This document shows positions 1-5,160 of a DNA stretch of 7,193 nt, piece by piece. The stretch is taken from assembly GCA_905201505.1 (NCBI GenBank), contig CAJKOJ010000080.1, positions 1-7,193 of the forward strand, read 5' to 3'. Numbering within the stretch: the stretch's first letter is position 1; each line of letters starts with the position of its first letter. The notes under the pieces are model-generated. The model did not search any database, had not been told where the DNA came from, and was given only the letters and a program-made list of their open reading frames with translations. The position numbers and the translations under genes are program-made. Origin of the DNA: an uncultured Eubacteriales bacterium (GTDB lineage: Bacteria > Bacillota > Clostridia > Lachnospirales > CAG-274).

Positions 1-40
1 GGTATGCCGGAATGATTACATCTGTTTGCACTGTATTCAT
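1..40 (-). CDS. Family 2 glycosyltransferase, N-terminal fragment (runs off the window)
   Basis: Only 13 codons are visible: MNTVQTDVIIPAY. The DVIIPAY stretch is the usual first beta strand of GT-A fold family 2 glycosyltransferases, which move a sugar from a nucleotide-sugar donor to an acceptor. An AGGAGA ribosome binding site lies 6 bases before the ATG, which supports this as a genuine start. The gene follows the collagen-like gene on the same strand, separated by a terminator and about 250 bases. It may glycosylate that protein or another surface polymer. The donor, acceptor and full length cannot be read here, and the family call rests on a short motif. Confidence 0.6.
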   Translation of the reverse strand, partial: MNTVQTDVIIPAY

Positions 41-58
41 AATTTTCTCCTGTCCAGA

Positions 59-86
59 AAGGACCACCCGTTACTGGATGGTCCTT
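59..86 (-). promoter_or_regulatory. Leader hairpin just upstream of the partial glycosyltransferase
   Basis: Perfect 8-bp arms, AAGGACCA (59-66) and TGGTCCTT (79-86), flank a 12-base loop. On the minus strand the stem is followed by only TTTC, then the ribosome binding site of the gene starting at 40. The weak U-tract makes it a poor intrinsic terminator in that direction. It could be an attenuator or an mRNA stability element. TCCAG in the loop (minus strand, 78-74) can also pair with CTGGA (57-53), which gives a competing stem beside the ribosome binding site. Confidence 0.4.
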
Positions 87-125
87 CTTCTAATTGATTA
101 TTTCTTTTTTTTCAATATAAAAATA

Positions 126-154
126 TGTATAATTTCTTATTTTTAATTTTTCAG
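126..154 (-). promoter_or_regulatory. Possible sigma-A-type promoter for the partial glycosyltransferase
   Basis: On the minus strand CTGAAA (154-149) and TATACA (131-126) are separated by 17 bases. Each hexamer matches consensus at 4 of 6 positions, in very AT-rich DNA where such matches arise by chance. It lies between the collagen-gene terminator and the next start codon, where a promoter would be needed. The rest of the stretch 87-287 shows no ORF and no convincing RNA structure. Confidence 0.22.
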
Positions 155-287
155 TGATAATCATCTTTTCTGTCACAACATATTCCATATCTTTTAAATG
201 AACACTTTTTCTGACCTTACATTTATAATATATACAAATATTTTACCCCTTTAATTAAAAAGTGAAGCACACTGACTTTAAATATAT

Positions 288-317
288 CAAAAAGACGGCG
301 TGATATCCACGCCGCCC
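288..317 (-). terminator. Intrinsic terminator of the collagen-like gene
   Basis: Read on the minus strand, a GC-rich 7-bp stem CGGCGTG/CACGCCG (314-308 with 302-296) closes a 5-base loop. It is followed at once by TCTTTTTG (295-288). It starts 13 bases beyond the stop codon of the gene ending at 327. The GC-rich stem stands out against the AT-rich surroundings. Confidence 0.88.
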
Positions 318-326
318 ATTTATTTA

Positions 327-1247
327 TTAAAAAATGTTACCCAATCTTATTACTGTAACAATTATATCTGTAAATGTATATCCATCATCATTTATAACAA
401 AACGTAGATTTCCGCCGCCCTTTAATCCTACTGCTATGTCAAATCCAAGAGATTCTGTTTCACCCGCACAATTAAAATTATGACTTGTAACAGCTCCTCT
501 TACAGCCTTATTATCATAATAAAGCTGTACTTTTACTGTGCTTGGAACCACTGTTCCTCTTCTTATTCCCGCAATTCCATGAAATGAAATCTGATATATT
601 CCGTCTTCATTTATTTTGATATCCCTGCTATTTGCTGTATGACTTATATTTTTTCCAAAAACTAAAGTGTTTACAGCAAAAGTTAATGCGGTATCTTCAT
701 CAGTTGTTTGCATACAGTCATTTATTGTAACAAGCACATCTGATGCCATACATCTGCCCGTTGCTCCTGTTGCTCCTGTTGCTCCTCTTGGACCTGTGGC
801 CCCTGTTGGACCTGTTGCTCCTGACGGGCCTGTGGCTCCTGTTGCTCCTCTTGAACCTGTGTCACCTTTTGGACCTGTTGGACCTGTTGGGCCTGTTGCT
901 CCTGTTGGACCTGTTGCTCCTGTTGGACCTCCTGCAGGTCCTGTTGCTCCTCTTGGTCCCTGCGGACCTTGTGGACCCTGTGGACCTTGCGGACCCTGTG
1001 CACCTTGTATACCCCTTGGTCCCTGTGCACCTGTGGCTCCTGTGGCTCCTGTTGAACCCGGCTGTCCTGCACGTCCAGGGCACCCCCTTGGACCCATAGG
1101 TCCGGTAGGTCCTTTGCAGCAATTACAGCAGCGGGATTTTTCCTTCTTTGTTCCAATATTCCTGTTTTCAGAAAAATCATATTGCTCATTTTGTTCACCA
1201 TCACATGAGCTTCTATGATTATTCTTATTTAAATAATCATAAAACAA
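327..1247 (-). CDS. BclA-like collagen-repeat spore surface protein
   Basis: A 306-residue protein in three parts. Residues 1-45 form a polar N-terminus ending in a cysteine cluster, CCNCC (40-44). Residues 46-164 are Gly-X-Y collagen repeats. Residues 167-306 form a beta-rich domain resembling the BclA C-terminal, TNF/C1q-like jelly roll, including GIYQISFHGIAG near 216-227. Bacterial proteins of this build trimerise through the C-terminal domain and form filaments on the exosporium or spore coat, usually O-glycosylated on threonines. No signal peptide is seen, as expected for a protein assembled from the mother cell. Translation most likely starts at TTG: no in-frame ATG occurs before residue 167, and AGAGG sits 5 bases upstream of the TTG. 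A glycosyltransferase gene lies immediately upstream and a second one downstream. The architecture is certain; the spore location is inferred from family and neighbours. Confidence 0.88.
   Translation of the reverse strand: MFYDYLNKNNHRSSCDGEQNEQYDFSENRNIGTKKEKSRCCNCCKGPTGPMGPRGCPGRAGQPGSTGATGATGAQGPRGIQGAQGPQGPQGPQGPQGPRGATGPAGGPTGATGPTGATGPTGPTGPKGDTGSRGATGATGPSGATGPTGATGPRGATGATGATGRCMASDVLVTINDCMQTTDEDTALTFAVNTLVFGKNISHTANSRDIKINEDGIYQISFHGIAGIRRGTVVPSTVKVQLYYDNKAVRGAVTSHNFNCAGETESLGFDIAVGLKGGGNLRFVINDDGYTFTDIIVTVIRLGNIF
756..1112 (-). repeat. Collagen Gly-X-Y repeat tract in the BclA-like gene
   Basis: The tract encodes about 39 triplets, broken once by an extra glycine at residue 106 (GPA-G-GPT). 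The first 20 triplets (residues 46-105) are mixed and include GPQ four times in a row at 85-96. Only 5 of them carry threonine in the Y position. The following 19 triplets (107-163) are mostly GAT or GPT, with 15 threonines in Y. The 9-base DNA periodicity produces long open frames on the other strand and in shifted frames; these are artefacts. Such tracts vary in length between strains by slippage or recombination. Confidence 0.92.
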
Positions 1248-1267
1248 AGTATCCTCTCCCTTCAGTT

Positions 1268-1296
1268 TATTAGGCTAATAATATATAAGCCTAATA
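1268..1296. promoter_or_regulatory. 9-bp inverted repeat in the collagen gene upstream region
   Basis: TATTAGGCT (1268-1276) and AGCCTAATA (1288-1296) are perfect inverted arms around an 11-base AT-only spacer. The element lies 21 bases before the TTG start, next to the predicted -10 and over the predicted transcription start. It could be an operator for a dimeric repressor or a hairpin at the mRNA 5' end. The half-site TTAGGCTAA loosely resembles DtxR-type metal-regulator half-sites, but the spacing differs from the classical box, so no regulator is assigned. Confidence 0.5.
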
Positions 1297-1324
1297 CATA
1301 ATATGAATGTCAAATAAAATCGGT
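1297..1324 (-). promoter_or_regulatory. Candidate sigma-K-type promoter of the collagen gene
   Basis: On the minus strand AC (1324-1323) is followed after 17 bases by CATATTATG (1305-1297). This is close to the late mother-cell sigma-K pattern AC-N16/17-CATANNNTA, missing only the last base. A perfect TTGACA (1313-1308) lies inside the same stretch, but no good -10 follows at 16-18 bases; TTATAT occurs only at 19. Sigma-K control would suit an exosporium-type protein. The match is short and unproven. Confidence 0.35.
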
Positions 1325-1372
1325 GATTGGAGGATAGAAAAACTATGTCATAATTTTTGTAATTTTTTAAAT

Positions 1373-2446
1373 TTATTTCAACAAATTTTTAAAGTATTTT
1401 TGATTAAATTTTACAGCTTCATCATCAGGCTTAACAGCCATAGAGAGTTTATGGTATTTAAATGCCTCATCATACAGTCCCAGTTTGTCATAACATACAC
1501 AAAGCTGAATATATGGGATATAATCATAACAATCTCTTTGTATAAATCCACCGCTGTCCTCATTTAATTTAGAATTCAAAGCTTGCTTATACCAAAATAC
1601 AGCCTGATTATAAGCCTGCCTTTTAATCATAATTTTGCCGATTTCACAGCATATTTCAGCCCTTGGATTATCAAATGTAAAACTGTAAAACAATATTGCA
1701 AGCCTTTCCTTTTCCATATTAAGCTTTTCATAACAATATGACAACTGCATACAGGCGTCTATTTTATTTTCAACCCAACCCTCAGGTTCATTAATAAAAT
1801 CAATAAAAATATCCACAGCCTCTTTATACCGTTCGTGATAATAAAGCTCTCTAGCATAATAATACTTATGCCTTGCTTCTAAAACTTCACCTCTTTTAAG
1901 CATATTTTCATAAATATTTATATTTCTGTCAGGGTTTCCCCTTCCCTCCTTTCTATGCTCAATTTCAATAGGCAGACTTATTACATTTCCCTGAGGTGTA
2001 ACTGTCTCATGTACTTTACCCTCCCACCTATATCCACACCCGTTTTTTATAAGTCTTTCTCTGTAGAAAGAAAATGTCGGTTTTCCCTTATTATCAAAGC
2101 CTGTCACATATTTCATCATTACCATATCAACACTCTTATCTAAAGTCCCCTTAAGTTTTAAAAGTTCCTTTTGACTTTTTTCAGAAACTAAATCATCAGC
2201 ATCAAGCCACATCCAATAATCCATACTTGCCCTTTGACAGGCAAAATTCCTTGCAGCAGAAAAGTCCTGTATCCACTTAAAATCAAACACAAGATTTGTA
2301 TATTTTTTAGCTATTTCCTTTGTTTTATCTATAGAACCTGTATCAACAATTATAATTTCATCTGCAACATTTTTCATTGATTCAAGCACACGTGAAAGTA
2401 CTGCTTCCTCATTTTTTACAATCATACACAAACTAATTGTTATCAT
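1373..2446 (-). CDS. Family 2 glycosyltransferase with TPR-type C-terminal half
   Basis: A 357-residue cytoplasmic enzyme predicted to transfer a sugar from a nucleotide-sugar to protein. The GT-A domain spans about 1-165: SLCMIVKNEE (5-14), VDTGS with D35, the ARNFA loop (65-69), and metal-binding LDADD (81-85), followed by GKVHET (143-148). Residues about 195-345 form helical pairs of TPR character, such as YYHERYKEAVDIF and YDKLGLYDEAFKYHKLSMAV. The order matches the SunS-like group of GT2-TPR proteins. The ATG at 2446 is chosen because AAGGAGA sits 5 bases upstream. A longer frame to 2476 would begin inside the preceding terminator hairpin. The gene lies just upstream of the collagen-like gene. 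This matches the known arrangement in Clostridioides difficile, where the spore glycosyltransferase sgtA precedes bclA3. A role in glycosylating the collagen protein is inferred. Confidence 0.87.
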   Translation of the reverse strand: MITISLCMIVKNEEAVLSRVLESMKNVADEIIIVDTGSIDKTKEIAKKYTNLVFDFKWIQDFSAARNFACQRASMDYWMWLDADDLVSEKSQKELLKLKGTLDKSVDMVMMKYVTGFDNKGKPTFSFYRERLIKNGCGYRWEGKVHETVTPQGNVISLPIEIEHRKEGRGNPDRNINIYENMLKRGEVLEARHKYYYARELYYHERYKEAVDIFIDFINEPEGWVENKIDACMQLSYCYEKLNMEKERLAILFYSFTFDNPRAEICCEIGKIMIKRQAYNQAVFWYKQALNSKLNEDSGGFIQRDCYDYIPYIQLCVCYDKLGLYDEAFKYHKLSMAVKPDDEAVKFNQKYFKNLLK

Positions 2447-2460
2447 ATTTATCTCCTTAT

Positions 2461-2510
2461 AAAAAATAAAAGCCAAATTATATACTTCTGAAAGTATATC
2501 TTTGGCTTTT
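2461..2510 (-). terminator. Long hairpin terminator between the CotS-family and glycosyltransferase genes
   Basis: An 18-bp stem: AAAAGCCAAA (2468-2477) pairs with TTTGGCTTTT (2501-2510), and ATATACTT (2480-2487) pairs with AAGTATAT (2492-2499). A TT/C internal bulge separates the helices, and the loop is CTGA. On the minus strand it begins 4 bases after the stop at 2515, and its 3' arm runs into TTTTATTTTTT. The plus-strand side also ends in a T-run, so it could work both ways. Only 21 bases separate the stem from the next ATG. A perfect TATAAT (2482-2477, minus) lies within the stem. Confidence 0.88.
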
Positions 2511-2514
2511 TATA

Positions 2515-3486
2515 TCACACTTCAATATATTTCTTAACAAATTCTCTTTGTTTAACAATTTCATCCAGCTTATTTTTAACACCTGATGGTACAAAGTTCT
2601 TTGATGTTCTGAAAAAGTCTTCCATAGTACTTACAAATCTATGGGGATATTCAAGTACAACTCTTAAAACCTCATAGTCAAAAGCAGAAATAGCTGTATA
2701 TCTTGAATATTTATTAAGAACTTCATCAAGGCTCAAATAATCCATATTGTGCTGATGACTGTAAAAACAATTTTTTCTTATATATCTTCTTACAAAAAAT
2801 GCAATATCCTCAATGTAGTTAAGGTATTTCATATTGTCCCAGTCTATTATATAAGTTCTTCCCTTTTTATATATAATATTGCCCTCTTTAAGTCCGCTGT
2901 GGCAATAGGTTGACACCTTGCCGTAGTCAAGCTCTTCAAGCTTTTCTGTAAGTTCAAGACATCTCTCAATCAGTTCTCTGAAAACAATTAATGTTTCCTT
3001 ATCCCAGTATTTATTTCCTTTTTGACTTAAGAGTTTTTTTATTCTTTCCAGTGCCTTTGCCTTGCTGTAGTACATAGAAATAGTAGCATTATTCTCACTT
3101 GCTACAGAGAGCATTTCTTCACCCATAAGCCTTAATCCTTTATGTAACCTGCCAATATCATTTAAAGCAACACTTACTTGTGTATTGTTCATGAAATCAA
3201 GCTCATTTGAACCGAAAAATCTTGTCACCACATAAGTTTTGCCATCTTCCTCATAATAAGGCTGCCCCTCTGAGGTTACACAATAGGAATCTATATTATG
3301 AATGCCGTAATCAAAAAGACACTCCTTTACCTTATGAATTTCATTAATTTTGTTTGGTTTAGGTCTGGCAGCAGACAAAGAATAAGCACCCTTTGCACAG
3401 TTAAGAACATAATAATAACGGCATTTATAAATATTAAGAGGCACAATATTAAATTTTTTTGCAATTTCAGCTATATTTTCATACAT
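2515..3486 (-). CDS. CotS-family spore coat protein, probable pseudokinase
   Basis: A 323-residue protein of the CotS/YutH coat family, which has the aminoglycoside-phosphotransferase (kinase-like) fold. Visible features are the N-lobe YYYVLNCAKGAYSL (24-37), the helix region 140-190, the catalytic-loop counterpart YCHSGLKEGN (194-203), and the metal-loop counterpart YIIDWDNM (212-219). In active members the loop reads HxDxxxxN; here the aspartate position is glycine (G198), while H196, N203 and D215 remain. The expected N-lobe lysine also appears to be serine (S38), although that alignment is by eye. It is therefore probably structural or binding rather than catalytic. The ATG at 3486 is chosen over an in-frame GTG at 3495, because AGGAGGTGA ends 5 bases before the ATG and the GTG overlaps it. 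CotS-type proteins are placed in the coat during sporulation. It has its own predicted sigma-E-like promoter and a terminator directly after the stop. Confidence 0.82.
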   Translation of the reverse strand: MYENIAEIAKKFNIVPLNIYKCRYYYVLNCAKGAYSLSAARPKPNKINEIHKVKECLFDYGIHNIDSYCVTSEGQPYYEEDGKTYVVTRFFGSNELDFMNNTQVSVALNDIGRLHKGLRLMGEEMLSVASENNATISMYYSKAKALERIKKLLSQKGNKYWDKETLIVFRELIERCLELTEKLEELDYGKVSTYCHSGLKEGNIIYKKGRTYIIDWDNMKYLNYIEDIAFFVRRYIRKNCFYSHQHNMDYLSLDEVLNKYSRYTAISAFDYEVLRVVLEYPHRFVSTMEDFFRTSKNFVPSGVKNKLDEIVKQREFVKKYIEV

Positions 3487-3500
3487 AAAAATCACCTCCT

Positions 3501-3637
3501 GCAGATTAAGTAAGCTAATTTTTGCCTTTTTGCATACTCTGCACTTTAAGGTATGCTTCTATACGCAATCTGCAAAAAACAAATTGCTGCAGCTGTTTAA
3601 AAGCTGCATATAATGCCTTGGCAAAATACCACGGCAT
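3501..3637 (-). promoter_or_regulatory. Structured leader RNA upstream of the CotS-family gene
   Basis: Three hairpins follow one another on the minus strand. Hairpin 1 (3637-3613) is ATGCCGTGG/CCAAGGCAT with one G-A mismatch. Hairpin 2 (3608-3588) is a perfect 7-bp TGCAGCT/AGCTGCA. Hairpin 3 pairs GCAGATT (3574-3568) with AATCTGC (3507-3501), directly beside the AGGAGG ribosome binding site, and encloses GCATAC/GTATGC. A competing 8-bp helix, TTTTTGCA (3578-3571) with TGCAAAAA (3534-3527), cannot form together with hairpin 3. This suggests control of translation. No known riboswitch class was recognised. Confidence 0.4.
3515..3637 (-). CDS. Possible 40-residue small basic protein
   Basis: An uninterrupted 40-codon frame from ATG at 3637 to TAG. 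It begins MPWYFAKALYAAFKQLQQF and continues with a basic, Cys/Arg/Lys-containing tail. The composition looks protein-like: aromatic start, amphipathic helix, net positive charge. It ends 28 bases before the CotS-family start. Against it, the only strong ribosome binding site, GGAGG (3670-3666), is 28 bases before the ATG, too far for direct use. It lies 10 bases from an in-frame ATC, which would be a very rare start codon. The same bases form the leader hairpins, so the frame may be incidental. The protein was not recognised. Confidence 0.28.
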   Translation of the reverse strand: MPWYFAKALYAAFKQLQQFVFCRLRIEAYLKVQSMQKGKN

Positions 3638-3678
3638 CTTATCTTGGAAATAGATTTACCTTTTTCCTCCGATAAATT

Positions 3679-3707
3679 ATTTTATGTATCAGAAGTGATT
3701 ATTATGA
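3679..3707 (-). promoter_or_regulatory. Candidate sigma-E-type sporulation promoter for the CotS-family gene
   Basis: On the minus strand TCATAAT (3707-3701) and CATAAAAT (3686-3679) are separated by 14 bases. This resembles the early mother-cell sigma-E pattern: ATA in the -35 and CATANNNT in the -10. Transcription would start near 3672, giving a leader of about 185 bases. It lies in the gap after aroK, where an independent promoter is expected for a coat gene. The match was made by eye in AT-rich DNA. Confidence 0.42.
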
Positions 3708-3747
3708 AAATATTTAATAAACTACCAACTCAAAATTTATATACTGT

Positions 3748-4272
3748 TTACTGGCAAATACTTGTTTCATTTATTATATCTTTAATTTTCTCAATAGTTT
3801 CATCTATATTAATGTTACTTACATTTATTATAATATCAGCACATTTGTTATATAAGGGCTCTCTTTCCTCCATCAACGCCGCAATTTTCTGCTCTTTTCC
3901 GCTTCCGGCAAGAAGTGGTCTTGAATTGTCATACCTCAGATTAAAAGCAATCTGTTTAGGCGTAGATTTCAGATATAATATTACACCGCCTTTTTTCAGA
4001 TAATTTACATTTTCATCACTTTTAATTACTCCCCCGCCTGTTGCAATTATTTTGCTCTTAGGTTCTGAAAATCTTATACAAAGATCTTTTTCAAGCTGTC
4101 TGAAGTATTCTTCACCCTTTGTTTTAAAAATCTCATTTATAGAAATTCCTTCTTTCTTTTCTATAAAGTCATCCATATCTACAAACTCTCTTTTTAAAAC
4201 CTTTGAAAGCTTTTTACCCACACTTGTTTTACCGCTTCCCATAAAACCTATGAGAACTATATTTTTTTCCAT
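3748..4272 (-). CDS. aroK: Shikimate kinase
   Basis: A 174-residue soluble kinase that phosphorylates the 3-hydroxyl of shikimate with ATP, the fifth step of the chorismate pathway. The length is normal for the family. All diagnostic parts are present: Walker A GFMGSGKTS (9-17); shikimate-binding D34 in DMDD, R58 in EYFRQLE and the glycine triplet TGGG (78-81); lid arginine in NSRPLL (R118); and EREPLY with R137. Its ATG follows the aroE stop with no gap (TAA-ATG), so translation is probably coupled; a GGGAG lies inside the end of aroE. It is the last gene of the yqeG-aroE-aroK unit. No clear intrinsic terminator follows the stop. The shikimate product of AroE is its direct substrate. Confidence 0.97.
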   Translation of the reverse strand: MEKNIVLIGFMGSGKTSVGKKLSKVLKREFVDMDDFIEKKEGISINEIFKTKGEEYFRQLEKDLCIRFSEPKSKIIATGGGVIKSDENVNYLKKGGVILYLKSTPKQIAFNLRYDNSRPLLAGSGKEQKIAALMEEREPLYNKCADIIINVSNINIDETIEKIKDIINETSICQ

Positions 4273-5160
4273 TTAACAACTCTCCCTGAAATACTTGCTT
4301 AATTTATTACATAAATTCTCCTGAAGCCTTTTATCATACTTTTCATCAAACCATATCTCCTCTGCAGCAACAGCCTGATATACAAGCATACTAAATCCAT
4401 TCAGTGTTTTTGCTCCCTGTTCTCTTGCTTCTTTTAAAAGCCTGGTTTCCCATGGAGTATATATTGCGTCAAAAACAAACTCAACACACTTGTCTTTATA
4501 AAAACTTTTATCCTCAATTGGGCTTAATCCGGTCTTATCACCAAATCCCACAGTTGTAGAGTTTATTACTATGTCGCAGTTTTCAATATTGTATATATCT
4601 TTTATTGATATTGCTTCAATTTCACAGTTATAATAAGCTGAAATACTTTTGGCAAGTCTCTTTGCCTTATCTACACTTCTGTTTGCAATAATAAGCTTTT
4701 TACAGCCCTCATCACAAGCCATAACAGCACAAGCATTTCCTGCACCGCCGGCTCCAAGCAAAAGCACTGTTTTACCTTTTATGTCATATCCCTTATTTTT
4801 TATAGCATATCCGACGCCAATTACATCAGTATTATACCCCACATATCCGTCATCAGTATACTTCAATGTATTGACAGCACCTATTGCCCTTGCTCTTTTA
4901 TCAATATCACAGAGCAAATCCATAACAGCCACCTTATGAGGTACGGTTACATTAATACCTCTTATTCCAAGACAATAAGCCCCCTTAACTGCTCCCTGTA
5001 AGCAGTCTGGTTCTACCTCCATCGCAGTATATATAAAATCCTTGCCTGTAATTTCCGCCATAGTATTATGTATAACGGGACTGAAACTGTGTTTTACAGG
5101 ACAGCCTATAACAGTAAACACAGAAGTTGTTCCCTTTACTTTGCTGAATATATCACTCAT
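4273..5160 (-). CDS. aroE: Shikimate dehydrogenase (NADP-type)
   Basis: A 295-residue oxidoreductase that reduces 3-dehydroshikimate to shikimate, the fourth step of chorismate synthesis. Substrate-binding features are SFS (25-27), NVTVPHK with catalytic K76 (70-76), GAVNT (94-98) and GYNTD with D112 (108-112). The Rossmann fold shows GAGGAGNA (136-143) and NRS (160-162), which favours NADP. GFSMLVYQ with Q262 closes the active site. The length is typical or slightly long. The start ATG overlaps the yqeG stop as ATGA, with AGGG just upstream inside yqeG, so translation is coupled. It directly precedes aroK, the next enzyme of the pathway. Confidence 0.97.
   Translation of the reverse strand: MSDIFSKVKGTTSVFTVIGCPVKHSFSPVIHNTMAEITGKDFIYTAMEVEPDCLQGAVKGAYCLGIRGINVTVPHKVAVMDLLCDIDKRARAIGAVNTLKYTDDGYVGYNTDVIGVGYAIKNKGYDIKGKTVLLLGAGGAGNACAVMACDEGCKKLIIANRSVDKAKRLAKSISAYYNCEIEAISIKDIYNIENCDIVINSTTVGFGDKTGLSPIEDKSFYKDKCVEFVFDAIYTPWETRLLKEAREQGAKTLNGFSMLVYQAVAAEEIWFDEKYDKRLQENLCNKLSKYFRESC

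Noticed and set aside
53..86. H-type pseudoknot at the partial glycosyltransferase leader
   Set aside because: Only one base would connect across an 8-bp stem, which is too short. The two pairings are better seen as alternatives.
743..1099. Poly-leucine plus-strand frame and two shifted minus-strand frames over the same region
   Set aside because: These are frame shadows of the Gly-X-Y repeat, with compositions such as runs of Leu or of Gln/Val that do not match any domain.
756..1112. Regularly spaced short repeats resembling a CRISPR or minisatellite array
   Set aside because: The periodicity is 9 bases, in frame, and encodes collagen triplets. There are no spacers of 30 or more bases.
667..1218. 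Long open frame on the plus strand opposite the collagen-like gene, rich in Pro-Val-Ala-Pro
   Set aside because: It is the reverse complement of 9-base collagen repeats, which keep all frames open. It lacks a sensible ribosome binding site and has only low-complexity content.
1339..1358. AT-rich hairpin after the glycosyltransferase stop, AAAACTATG...CATAATTTT
   Set aside because: It has only 4 A-T pairs plus 2 beyond a mismatch and no GC clamp, so it is too weak to call a terminator. The glycosyltransferase may read through into the collagen gene.
2447..2476. Ten-residue N-terminal extension of the glycosyltransferase
   Set aside because: Its start codon lies inside the terminator stem with no ribosome binding site. 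The internal ATG at 2446 has AAGGAGA at the right distance and begins exactly at the GT-A fold.
3487..3495. GTG start three codons upstream for the CotS-family gene
   Set aside because: The GTG overlaps the AGGAGGTGA ribosome binding site itself, which is spaced for the ATG at 3486.
3644..4003. Plus-strand 119-codon frame over aroK
   Set aside because: It is antisense to a fully conserved shikimate kinase. The hydrophobic content is a mirror of AT-rich coding, and no family is recognisable.
4649..4939. Plus-strand frame opposite aroE
   Set aside because: It is antisense to the intact Rossmann domain of aroE, with no ribosome binding site or recognisable motif.
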